Shown here: positions 12,091 to 23,309 of the stretch, piece by piece
How positions within the stretch are numbered: position 1 is the stretch's first letter
How the letters are laid out: every line of letters starts with the position of its first letter
Assembly: GCA_964036275.1 (NCBI GenBank)
Contig: OZ038439.1
Location: forward strand, 9,690,904 to 9,754,903
Direction of reading: 5' to 3'
Length of the DNA stretch: 64,000 bases
DNA from: Litoditis marina
Taxonomy: Eukaryota > Nematoda > Chromadorea > Rhabditida > Rhabditidae
Made by a program: the position numbers and the translations under genes
The notes under the pieces: model-generated
Told to the model about the DNA's origin: nothing
The model's input: only the letters and a program-made list of their open reading frames with translations
Database searches by the model: none

Positions 12091-15000
12091 ATGGATCCTC
12101 GCGTAATTTGTGATATCTGGAATTCCACGATGAATCTGGACATGATTCCAGATGATATAATCCTTCCCAAGGTGAGTCGTTTTGACAGTTCTCGTTCTAA
12201 GAGCCTGGGAAAATACAAATTTTCGATTCGATGGACAGATCTCGTTTTTTTATTACAGGATTCTCACTTCACACATAGCAGTAAAGTCCACCTATGTAAT
12301 ATCAGATAAATGTCAGTGAAAACAGCAGTTTTTGCTCGTTCGCTCGCCATTCGCGCAAAGTTATCAAACAAAGTATGTTCATTCATTTCCGGGCGGAACC
12401 GCGGAACGTATTCCCTGAACCCCTAAAAAGACAAAAAATTAGATCAGTTTCTCTCCTAGTTTACACAATGTTCCTAAATTCATTCATTTGCAGGCGGAAC
12501 GCATCCAGGAGCTCTATCGTCGTTTTCTGTTGGCGTCGATGGAGATTCCGGAGCAGTCCCTTCATCAACTACCGCTCGAATGCAATGAACCGGAATTCGC
12601 GGAGACGCACTCGAGAGGCATTCCTATCACCATTCTCTACGCCACCATGTCAGTTCGTCCATATTTCGGCTAGAGAGTATGTATTTGAATAGTGAAATTA
12701 TCGAAAAATGTGACACTCACTTCCATACTCTACACAGCCGTAACCAGAAAATCGTCGCGAAAATTTGGCTACTTTCGATGCGAGTTTTCACGAACTGTAA
12801 TCGGTAAACCAGTTGCTTTTTGTGGATTAATGATATTTACTGGTGAAGTTGAAACAATATTTTTCAGGGCCAGTTTCGTAGCCGATTTTTGTTCTGCGAA
12901 TGATCTGATGTTCACCATGTGTGACCTAGTCAACCCGGAACCCCGCAGAACCCGCAAATTCCTCTCCATATTCGCCGATTACATTAAATGGCACTCGGTT
13001 AGTCGCTTATAAAAAAATATTTATATTTTATTTGGGATATTTTAAAACGTGAGTTCATATGTGAGGCGACTTTGTTGTTCACAAAAATTCATTAAAATTC
13101 GGGTGTTTCATCTGGGTAATTGAACTACCAAACTAGATATAAATTGGGGCAATTCACTAGTAAAAGTGTTTGTTGAAATTTGGTCAGTTAAAAATCCCGC
13201 TTTTGAAGAAAAACGGGTGATTCAATCGACAATCCAACAAAGTCGCCCTACGTTTGCGTGAGTTTTGCGTAATTTCAACTGTTTCGCTGGACCTGGACGC
13301 TCATAGGTGTAATGTATGCGTATCCAGTTTTCAATCATGTAAAATCTTCTTTTTCAAAGAAAAATCATAGGTGCGATACCCCGGTTAGCTAAATGGGGGA
13401 TCCTTAACCTTTCCTTTAACTGGACTAGGGGAGATCAATAACTATTGTGATAGTGTTGGGTTTATCAGATAATTACCTAGGGGTGACCTATAACTTTTCA
13501 TATTTTCTGTGGAGGGGATGTTTAACTGTTTAACTCCCCCAACCGACACTATCCCACCTATGATTTTCATACAAAATATATTTGTATATTGTACAATTGT
13601 ACTATTTATTCATCTACATTCAAATAATGTGGCACTAACTCATCAGACATCAGAGAAAGAGTGAAAAGGCAAAATGTGAAAAATCGACCGTAAACAAATG
13701 GAGTTATTGGGAGACTGGAACTTTTTATTGGATGTGGTCACGGAGCTTCGGAGCTAATTTGAATATTTCCTTTGCAGAGTTCGATCGAAGCCTTCGATTC
13801 GGTGGCAGAACAGTATGACGGACAACGCAAGGAGCTAGAGGCTGTTCTCGCTCAGGTTTGTGGTTTACAGTCTTATTGCTTTATTGCTAGTCTTGGGTCA
13901 ATGTACAGATTCCACACCGAATTACTGTTAGGGTAAACCTGGGTAAATGTAATTTTTTGGTTTTGGTTTGGTGTAGTGCAACTAGTTACTATTATGATGA
14001 ATGACGCTATGTTTTATTCACACGATTGAGGTGTGACCGAAGAAGACCATTTCGGATTTAAATAGGCGAAGTTTTATGGGTTTGCGTAAACTGTGAGCGA
14101 TTTTCCACAATGTTGGCCAGGAACGAAGTAGTTTCATTCGGTTCGCACAACTTGTGTCTTTTTCACCTTAAAGAAGGACGATTATGTGGACCAATCCCGT
14201 GACAACGGTCCTTTAAACTGCGATTGGAAAATGTATTGCAGTTTAAAGGACTGAAGCGTCGCGATTGGACCACATAATTGTCCTTCTTCAATACATTGTA
14301 CATTTATCAGGTGTCCTTGGAGGAGAGAAGGAAGTCGGAACTGCGCAGCCAGGAAGACGTCAGAATGCGCAACGAAAATGCGGTGAGTTCTCATTTGATC
14401 CTATTTTCAATGTTTCGCATTCACATCTCACCTTGTTGTTTGATATCGTTGAAGGCCATAATCATCTTCTTTTAACTACAACGTTATCTATCGGAATTGA
14501 TTCAATCGGCAATCCAACAAAGTCGCTCTACATTTGAGAGGAAAGAGCAACTGAGCAGCCTATATAACCCTGAGATCGTTTACTGGTTCACTCCAAATCT
14601 ATGGTTCACCGAGAAAGTTCGGATGTTCCGTGTGAGAGTCAAAAGAACTGAATACTGAATCACTGAATGTATGTAAAAATAGAAATTTTTTTTATTTTTT
14701 TTTGTAAATATTATCCCTATTTTCAGTTATTGGCAGAGTTGGGTCAGCGCAACAATCAGTTCGCGCAGCTTCACAAATCAAACGACGAGTGCGAGGCGAA
14801 AAGAGAGGCGAATATCGCCGCAATGGAGCAGGAAAAACGCATTAAGGTGAGAATTTGTTCAAATTCATGTTTTTCAAAGTTCCTCAAAGTGTGAATACTC
14901 GCATGAATGAGCTTGTTTCATGGTATACCTTTTTTCACTAATCTAGCTGAAGTTGCCGAATTCTCATAAAATACTTAGTTTTGGACATACGTGAACAAGT

Positions 15001-18000
15001 TCCAAATCGGGGCGAAAAAAGTGAGCATGAGCAGCCCCGACACGAAATAATAGTAATTTCGCCTAGAATCGTCAACATTCACCCAAAAAAACCGATCATA
15101 GCACAATCGGAATCGAGCAAAAGTGAGCATCAGCCAATATCAGAATCAGGGGGGGGGGGGGGTATTTTAAGTATGGTTTTGGAGGGCATTTGGATGCATT
15201 TTCTGCATCAAGATCGGAGTTATTTAGTTTTGAGATTTCAACTACATCTCTTCGATTCGAAAAATCGATACATTTGTTTACAGACGGATCTGAGCAACGA
15301 GAAGGATTCGCTGATGGCCCAGTTGGACCATCTATCGAAGGGAATTATTCGCTCTCCCGAAAGGTGTTGTATTTATACTTTGTAGAAATAAAGTAGCAAG
15401 GTCCGACTATTAAACAAAAATGAGTCCCCTTTGAGATATTTTTGCATCAAAAATAGACAAATTCTCTACTTTTTTGGAGAAAAAGTAGCCAGTTTCTCAA
15501 TTTTTTTTCCGACTATTCGGATAAGTAAGTTCACTGCGGTATTTTTTTTGATTTTTTGACTTTTGTGAAATTATAATGATAATTATTATTAAAGGGTTCT
15601 GAAGGAATTGGACCAGCAAAGGGACGAGTTGTGCAAAGTCAGGGAGGAGTGCGATCGACAACGGTTAGTTTTAGATTTGAACGATTCCAGGATTATTATT
15701 CCATCTGTGCGTAAAAGATATTGATTTTATCGATTGAGGGAGAAAGTTGGATAATTGGTATCTTTCTCGAGAATTTCATCTTCTTGTATCTCTTATGTGA
15801 GCTCGCAATCGAGCAATTTGGTGTCATACACCAGCAAGGTTGTCCGAATAGTCAGAAAACTTCGAAAAACCGACTACTTTTTAGTCGAAAGGATGAAAAT
15901 CGGTCTACTTTTGATGAAAACTCCTGAATTTTCACGTCTTTTTACTTGAAAACGGACTACTTCATGTCGCTTAGTCAGACCTTACTGGCGTATGTTTGGC
16001 GTATCTGATTCGGAATTAATTTCATCTCAAATCAAAAAGAGTTTTCTGACAAGTGTGTACGTTTTCTAAGCTGAAACTATTTTCTGTCGTTTTTTTCCTG
16101 CTAGGAGCAGATATCACACTAATACGTTTCTGAAATTCATTGATTTCAGTCACGTGAACAGCGACCGTGAAGCTCAATTGGAACTGGCCTCCAACATTGA
16201 GAAAATGATCTCCCAATTGGCCCAGGAAGTGAAGCAGATTGATGCGCAAAAGGTGTTGATTACAGATTCATGGATTTCTTTTTACGGGCTACTTTTTGGC
16301 CGAAAACGAGACAATTTGTCTGTTTTGGATACTAGATGATAATTTTTACGTGTCTATATCAGGCCCTTTTGTCGTATAGTATGAACGCGACTAGAACTAG
16401 AGCTGAAAATTGTATTTTTGGAGCATAAATTCCGGTGATCAGGAAAGAATAGTTAGGGAATTTGGGAATTGAGAACAGACGTAATGAATAGCGAATAGAT
16501 ATTCTATTCTACTCCTTTCGGTTGTCTTTAATTATAACTTCTTTTCATTTTATAGTTTACATTACATTCAAAATTTCATGTTAATATTGAAATTTACAGC
16601 ATGACTTGGAGACGCGTCGCCAGGAGAAGGGCGAAGTTGACAGATCAAAGGGGGACGCCGCCAGGCAGCTGGCACATCTACAGGAGCTGGTCAAGGTGTG
16701 TGTCTCAGATAATTCCCAGTCAATAAAAGTTGTAAAACTAGAAAAGTTCAAACTACAACTTTTAAGGAGCTGGCCAAGGTTCATCATTAATCTCAGAATC
16801 TTAGCAAACTACAAAAGTTCAAACTACAAAACATAAAGAGTTGGCCAAGTTTCGTTTCTCTCGGACAAGCATGCTGCATGCTTTCACTTATTTAGTTAAA
16901 GAAAAGCAAATTGTGCAAAATTGGTTGTTTACGGAACAGCCGGTAACCATACCACAAGAAAATTGTCCGAATAGCCATGAATAACGCGCATTTTTCCCCA
17001 CTATCGGCAACATTATTCTGTTTTTCTTGCAAAATCATGAAGTTTCACGTACTCAAGAAACAACATGCTTCCATTTCTGGATCACACTTTACAGGTGTGT
17101 GCCGTGCGGGGAAACTCATGAGGTTCTCTATTTCTCTGATACTTAGTTTGTGAATAGAAAAGTGCTACTATAACGTTGACTATTATTATCCTTACATTTA
17201 CGTATTTACATCTGAACATTGTTTTGTCTCAGTTTCACTCATCTCTCTCAGGCGGCCGAACAGGATGCCCTCCACGCGGAACAAACGAAGCGAAACGAGG
17301 AAAGTGTGCACAAGGAGCGCATGGATCAACTACAGGAACAGGTGTCCGAGCTGCATAAGTACGTTTTCCATGGATTTTCTCACTTTTGGTCGATTCATAC
17401 CCTAAATGCTCAGCGTTTTGAGGAAAAACCCCCTGTTTTTGGTCCGAAGATTTGGGCAAAACCAGTCTGATTTAGCGATTTTCTAAATTAAGGGCAAAAC
17501 CCCCTTATAATGGCTGAGGGGGAGGGCAAACCCCCCTGTTTGAAAAAGTCACAACTCTGAGGCATTTAGGGTATGAGTCGATTTTCTCACTTTTCTGCTG
17601 TGGGGTGTGAAGGGTGTGAAGTTTCCAAATTGGTAACCATAACCAAGACTGGCTACTAGCCATTTTCGGCAGTGTGTGACTTTTTCAAAAAAAAACAGCC
17701 TTTCCTTCAAGCAGTGCATCAGTTCACATGAAACATAGGGAAATTCTCCTCTAATTAGCATTGATGAATTGAAAAAAAGTTAGTTTCTAAAAACTATCTT
17801 CACCTGGACGTGTATCATCGCATACAACCTACCAGCCGACCTAGTCCTTGTCAGTTTTGATCAAAAATATTTCAAATTTCGAGAATCCCGCTTTCTGACT
17901 TTTTTGGCTGATCAGAGTTGGCGAAATTTGCATTCAATACTCAACTTTCTCACTGAGATAAAACGTCAACATCCATACCCCAGTAGTCCAAATAGCCAAA

Positions 18001-20396
18001 CAAATTTGAAGAACTGACTACTTTGTTGCCATACACCAGTAAGGTCTGACTGAGCGACAAAAGTTGGTCCGTTTTCAGATGTAAACAAGTGAAAAATTAG
18101 GATTTTTCATCAAAAGTGGACCGATTTTCATATTTTCGGCTAAAAAGTAGTACGTTTTTCGAATTTTTCTGACTAATCGGACAACCTTGCTGATGTATGT
18201 TTGTTGCCGGAAGCGTGCAATTTGTCTATTTTCGATGCACAATCATTAATTTTTACGCTTTTCAACCTAAAAACGGACTACTTCTTGTCTATTAGTCGGA
18301 CCTTACTGATGTGTGTCCACATTCATGTTACCTCGTGTTCTGATTCACAATGAATACCAACAATATACTTCAACCTATTCAGTTACAGTTTTCTAATTGA
18401 TTTCGTATTGCAGTGACGTGATTTCGCTGCGAGAGTCGGCCAAAGGAGCGAAGACGGAAGCCAGATTGCTACAGAAGGAAATTGTCACCGTCAAGGGAGA
18501 ATGCACGGATACGGTAGGTCACAAAATCGATAAATTAGTGGAAAAATCACAAAATCAACTCTTCTGGGTTTGCAGTCGAAACTATTTATTTTCCTTCGTC
18601 TCAGTTCGAAGTTCTTTGAAAAACCGGATTCGATCAACGAATATCAAAAACTGAATTTTTGTGGCATGCACCAGTAAGATGTCAATATTGTAAGAGGGCG
18701 TCGTTTTCCGATTCAAATGCGTAGAACTTTTTCATCATTTTCCCTTTTGACAATCTTTCAGGTTTCAAACCTTCGTTTTGTTATGAATGTAATAAATATT
18801 TGATTCTCGTTTCTACAGGTTCGCGACGCTAAGAAGCAACTGGGTGAATTGACGACTGTCTACTCTTCCTTCACAACTGCCGTTAGTGATTAGTATTTTT
18901 TGTAACTTTCTTCTGATGAACTTGGAGAAGTTCTGAAGACGAACAATGTTTGCTTCTTGAACAAGGTCGAAAGTATTAATTATCTATACGAAACTCTGCT
19001 GATGATAATAGAGACGACGTTTTGAGTGGTCATTGTTTAATCATACTCCAAGTTGTTCAAAATATTCGAAAAATGGGCTTCAAAATTACGGAAATTTGAC
19101 TATTTATGATACGAACCGGGCAATTATCAATTCACAAATTCCTTTTCTGTAAAATATTTACACCTTGTTGGCGTGTGGTTTCCAGACGTATACAACCCTA
19201 GATGACGTCTGAACTTTGGTCACCCAAAATTCATGAAAAACTCCAAAATTCAGATAATCACCCAAAAACTCGTCAAAATTGGGTGATTATCTGGATTTTG
19301 AACGAAAAAAATATCATTTTGATTACCCAAATAATATATATATTTACACCATTTTTCGTTCTGTCACTCAGAATTTAGAGAGTCGTCCAAAAATTGTGAA
19401 CGTCTGGTGGTTTCAAATTATGTTCGCATAACGGTATTTCAGTACGAGGACGAGTATCACCAATACCTCCAAATTATGGATCGTTGCAAGAAGGCCCTCC
19501 AATCTCTGGATAATTGCATGTCAGGTGAGAGTCTTTAATGGTTTCAACTATGGGGGGGGGGTGTATTAGAAAAACAAAATGTTATTGGGTTAATATAGTA
19601 TAAGTTAATGGACTAATATGTTCAAAAACGTTATAATTAAGTTAACAGTAATCTACAAAGAAAAGAAAATTTTCCTATGTTAATTAAAATTTATGGGTTA
19701 CATTTTGCTTGCATCGTTTCGCCGTTAAATCTCGACGGTACTATTCTAGTTGGTGGTTACGGCATCTTCAGGAGATTCCACCAACTAGAATTTAATTGTA
19801 TTCGAACGAATAAATATAAAAAAAACACGAAACAAAATGTTATACCTGTATCCTATTGTGGAGGCCAGAGGTGGTAGACTAGAGAATAATGCGTGTGTAT
19901 GTATAATTGTTCGTTTATGTAAATTGTGCGGACTAGAAGTACGACCAAAAATAAGAGGTCGTGTGAAGCCAACTAACCATAAGTTTCTTCGTATGCCGTA
20001 TCAGATCGTACTGGAAGCCCTTCTTGCTCTCCTTCGAAGTTTGACACAGTACTAAATGATGTACACAGTATGCTTTCTTGTTTTGTGGCGTTGGATGACT
20101 GTTGCCACCTATTTGCCTAATTAGGTGCCGGAATTATCTTACCTCAATTGAACATTATTCTGCTTCATTCAAATTAGAATGTGAAATGATGCTGTTGTTC
20201 TATTACAACACGTCAAGTTTCGCGATTTTGCTTCAAAATTGCCCAATTTTCCAGTATTGAGCCGAAAATAACCACATGTTGTATTTTTTTCGAGTTATTT
20301 AGCCAAGTTTGTATTGAATGTTACGTTACAGGATCCGACGAAGTTGATATGAATCTCACCGGAAATGCCACCTTCATGTCCGAGAGAAATCAATAA
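12091..20396 (+). CDS. him-10: Kinetochore protein Nuf2 (HIM-10), NDC80 complex
   Basis: Nuf2 pairs with Ndc80/HEC1 in the outer-kinetochore NDC80 complex, which binds spindle microtubules. Fifteen exons: 12091-12171, 12494-12648, 12868-12997, 13778-13855, 14311-14382, 14727-14846, 15284-15363, 15595-15663, 16150-16252, 16600-16695, 17252-17358, 18414-18513, 18819-18881, 19443-19524, 20332-20396 (TAA). Every junction keeps frame, giving 466 aa, close to the family length. The N-terminal ~125 residues carry the Nuf2 calponin-homology fold: a DIWN helix, IPITILYATM, and the diagnostic LVNPEPRRTRKFLSIF before IKWH. The rest is continuous charged, Gln/Glu/Lys-rich coiled coil. Introns hold a MITE and copies of an ACCAGYAAGGT element. 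Frame continuity over 15 exons argues for a live gene. Confidence 0.9.
14168..14291. repeat. TTAA-flanked palindromic MITE, copy 2 (in him-10 intron 4)
   Basis: Same family as 3889-4012, with TTAA at the left end. Its right end is only 19 bp from the start of exon 5 (14311), so it forms most of the upstream context of that acceptor. Confidence 0.85.
15150..15162. repeat. Poly-G tract
   Basis: An uninterrupted G run in him-10 intron 6. Similar G or C runs occur at 19550, 23178-23197 (about 20 G), 31235 and 57487. Their lengths may be unreliable in the assembly. Confidence 0.7.
15835..15994. repeat. ACCAGYAAGGT palindromic element, copy 1 (him-10 intron 8)
   Basis: About 160 bp with inverted ends CATACACCAGCAAGGT and ACCTTACTGGCGTATG and inner GACTACTTTTTAGTCG-like segments. 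Copy 2 (18030-18199) lies in intron 11 in opposite orientation. A half copy follows at about 18210-18318, and a degraded piece lies near 15395-15535. Confidence 0.65.
18030..18199. repeat. ACCAGYAAGGT palindromic element, copy 2 (him-10 intron 11)
   Basis: About 170 bp with ends CATACACCAGTAAGGTCTGA and ACAACCTTGCTGATGTATG, reversed relative to the copy at 15835-15994. A further half element abuts it up to about 18318. Confidence 0.65.
19555..19715 (+). repeat. Dispersed repeat, copy 1 (him-10 last intron)
   Basis: About 150 bp with landmarks GTGTATTAGAAAAACAAAATG, TATAAGTTAATG, TTAAGTTAACAGTAATCTA and AATTAAAATTTATG. A reverse-complement copy lies at 23583-23735, so the pair flanks the secreted-peptide gene in inverted orientation. 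Confidence 0.7.
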
Positions 20397-21212
20397 ATCG
20401 ATAATTATCGGTTCCTGGATTTAATATTGTAACATGAATTGTAGTTTGGTGTGAGGTTACGGTACTCAGCGGTTTGACTGGTATTGGTTCATCTCATTCA
20501 ACTTACCTCTCTTTTTTCACTTTCAAGTGTGATAGGCCGTTCATTATTGATTGGTACCTTCAGTTTTCTTGATCTTTAATTATGTAATAAGTGTAGAAAT
20601 ATAGTAAGCATTTGTAAGGATCTCAGTTTTACGAAACAAACCCTTAATCACTCCGGATTTCTGTAATCAACAATTATTAGTATGGTTATTGAGAATTTAA
20701 GGATGTTCCTCTTTTGATTAAATTATATAGTGGAAGAAAAGAATAGTATCAGTTATTTCGCATGTTAATTCTGTTTCTGGTGAAAACTGAACTTGAACTT
20801 GTTTCCACTTTTATCCGAATTGATATTCACCTGTAAAATATGAAATTGTATCCATCATTCAATTTTCCTGTATTCGATTTTAGTTTAGAGATTAGCTCTA
20901 AAGTGTTCAATGTTGTGTTTTGTGCACTGTTTTATACCTGTAGTCAGATCGGTTGCGTGGAACGTGTAATTTTGAGGTACACGTTCATTGGGTTGGCTCA
21001 CGCTCCACGTGACTTTCACGTTTACTAGTAGTGTTTTTCATTTAGCCGGTGTGCTAACTTCTTGTTTGTATAGTCTATAATAGTGGCTATTCGACCCCCG
21101 TAATGTTTGTTTATTAATCGTGTTTCGAATGAATAGAAAATGAGTGTCGAATACAAATAGTTGCCTTGTTATATGAATATAAGAGGGAGAGAAGAGGAAT
21201 TGATATTATTCT
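20397..21212. other. Intergenic: him-10 3' flank and upstream region of the peptide gene
   Basis: AT-rich single-copy-looking sequence with no repeat family and no credible exon. It holds the him-10 3'UTR and presumably the promoter of the next gene. Nothing else seen. Confidence 0.5.
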
Positions 21213-22147
21213 ATGTATCTCCTGCTGTCTTTTCTTCTGAGCACTACGGTATCGGCGTATCCGCCGGGCCTGGGCTATGAGATGGTGGTAGGTCAAAGGT
21301 TTTCACTTTGTAAAAAACAAGTTTTAAACTTTTAAATCGCATGTACATGAGGGAACTGAGTGTTTTGGAAACTTAAAAATGTGATTAGATGTGAAAATGT
21401 GTTCTCTTTTGCAATTTGGCAACGGTCGTGTTCAAAATGGTATGCAAATTCTGTTTATGAAAATGTAGTGACAGCTTGCAAAGTTTTGAAATTTCTTCTG
21501 TGTAGTGTCGATCAGAATACAAATTTATGATGTGATTTGATTTTTGTTCTCGAAAGTTAAAGAAGGACGATTATGTGGACCAATCCCGTGACAACGGTCC
21601 TTTAAACTGCAATTGAAAAATGTATTGCAGTTTAAAGGACTGAAGCGTTGCGATTGGACCACATAATCGTCCTTCTTTAATAGTAATTTCTCTCGTTTTC
21701 TTATAAATACTTTTGTGTTAAAGAAGGACGATTATGTGGTCCAATCGCAACGGTTCAGTCCTTCAAACAGCTTTGTTTTTAAAGTAATACGGTTTTCAAT
21801 TGCAGTTTAAAGGACCGTTGACACGAGATTGGTCCACATAATCGTCCTTCTTTAAGTACATGATTCTGATAGAAGGCTAACAGTTTTTCTGTGTACGAAA
21901 GAATAAACTACAATCTACATCTCTGAACAAGTTTAGTGAGCTTTATTAAACTTTCAGATGGGAAATAAAATTTTTAAATTTTACGTTTTTCTAGACAAAC
22001 GACGTTTTCGGTCAATTCGACGCGTATCCCTCAATGAAGGACGATCGATATTTCCCGTACATGAAGAGACGAATTCCATTTCCACTTTCCAACCTGAATC
22101 CGAATATTCTCGAACAACTACTCACTGTTCGTCGAGTTAATTATTAA
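21213..22147 (+). CDS. Small secreted protein, candidate neuropeptide-like precursor
   Basis: Two exons: 21213-21287 and 21995-22147 (TAA). The donor is GTAGGT and the acceptor TTTTTCTAG; the junction is phase 0 and gives 75 aa. Exon 1 is essentially a signal peptide, MYLLLSFLLSTTVSA, with likely cleavage before YPPG. The mature part has no cysteine. It contains a basic KRR at 49-51 and an RR at 71-72, bracketing the 19-residue segment IPFPLSNLNPNILEQLLTV, which is the arrangement seen in neuropeptide precursors. The upstream part has DD, FPY and other aromatic/acidic stretches. The 707-bp intron contains two palindromic MITEs. I do not recognise the family. Coding of the C-terminal part is backed by a downstream duplicate whose changes are synonymous or conservative in this frame. 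Confidence 0.6.
21557..21680. repeat. TTAA-flanked palindromic MITE, copy 3
   Basis: Both ends carry TTAA (TTAAAGAAGGACG and CGTCCTTCTTTAA). It lies in the single intron of the secreted-peptide gene, 37 bp from copy 4. Confidence 0.9.
21718..21855. repeat. TTAA-flanked palindromic MITE, copy 4
   Basis: Both ends carry TTAA. The internal sequence runs opposite to copy 3 and has an extra segment near 21765-21790. It lies in the intron of the secreted-peptide gene. Confidence 0.9.
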
Positions 22148-22283
22148 ATTTATATGATAAAATGTTTAATATGAATATTTTTTTTGCTGTTTCATTGTGT
22201 TTGTTGTCATGAATGAAGATCATGCCGTTGGAAGCTGTGTGTCTGTCAGATTTTCATCCCAAGAGTGCGTAGTTTATTTCAGA

Positions 22284-22370
22284 CTGATGAAAGTAATTCC
22301 GTTTCCACTTTCCAACCTGAATCCGAATATTCTCGAACAACTTCTCACTGTTCGTCGAATTAAATATTGA
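22284..22370 (+). pseudogene. Tandem duplicate of the peptide gene's C-terminal module
   Basis: This segment repeats the end of exon 2 of the peptide gene. In the matching frame it encodes IPFPLSNLNPNILEQLLT, then VRRIKY and a stop. Against the parent copy the differences are silent (CCA/CCG, CTA/CTT) or mild (V/I, N/K) in this frame, but would change residues in the alternative frame. A strong acceptor, TTTATTTCAG, ends at 22282, so it could act as an alternative last exon. No compatible donor phase was found in exon 1, so it may instead be a relic. Decayed AT-rich pieces of the same tail continue to about 22520. Confidence 0.55.
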
Positions 22371-22590
22371 ATTTACATTATTATGTTAATAAATATACAA
22401 TTCATCGTGTTGAATATTGAAGTTATATTATTAACTTAACTATTAATAAATATACATTTCGTCGAATAAAATATTAATTTACATTATAAAATATCGAGTT
22501 AATTATTGGATTTATATTGTTATTGACTTGTTGTTGTTCTTGTCATGTACAAAAAAGAGACTGAAATGAATACAGTTGAATTAAAAGTTT

Positions 22591-22686
22591 TTATTTAGTT
22601 TCAAACTGAAACTTCGAGAGGTTTGCGGGTTCAGCAGTTTTCACGTCGTAGAGTTCAACGGACATGACCCAGCTAGAGAAGTGAAC
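22591..22686 (-). CDS. Orphan terminal exon, unknown protein (partial)
   Basis: On the minus strand a CACTTCTTTAG acceptor precedes a 32-codon open exon that starts in phase 0 and ends in TAA. Landmarks are FSSWVMSVELYDVK and ANLSKFQFE. Codon use and the clean acceptor look like a real last exon. I find no partner exon further upstream on that strand before the next gene begins on the other strand. It may be the remnant of a gene truncated by rearrangement. Family not recognised. Confidence 0.4.
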   Translation of the reverse strand, partial: VHFSSWVMSVELYDVKTAEPANLSKFQFETK

Positions 22687-23309
22687 CTAAAGAAGTGAGA
22701 AAAGTAAATTAATCTGCTAGTACAAAACATGTTTGCGTGAAAACCGCTCTCTGTCGCTTGTAACGTGAATTTAGTTTCCGATAACTCATTTCGGGATGAG
22801 CGACGATTTGAGACGGTTGGTTTTCCGTTTTATTCTGTCAAGTTTTCTCCAGGGGAACATTGAGTAACTGTGTAGACACCTAGACACGTCTTGTTTGTGT
22901 TCCTTCTTGATTTTCCCAATCTTCAGATTTAGTTTGATCTCGAGCCTTCCATTTTGAAAATAACTCAAACTATAATAATCAACCACTTTGATTTGGTTAC
23001 TTTGTCACTTTGACCAACAGTTTACCTCGATTACACGAAAGTAACTTTATCGAAGTTTTCTCTATTTCTACTTCTGGGAAAAGTGTAGAATCGCCCTCCA
23101 CCTTATAATTGCACTTCACCCCCCACCGTGGGGCGTTGAAAATACCACGGTTTATTTTTTAGCTAGAACGGAAAGTTTGGGGGGGGGGGGGGGGGGGGAG
23201 TAAAATGTTCCCCTACTTTTTGTTTCATTCTACTCGAGTGTTTTTGAACTACTTAAATCAATTTCTAACACAGAAAAATCACGACTCGGAAATGTTTATA
23301 TTTTCCCAG

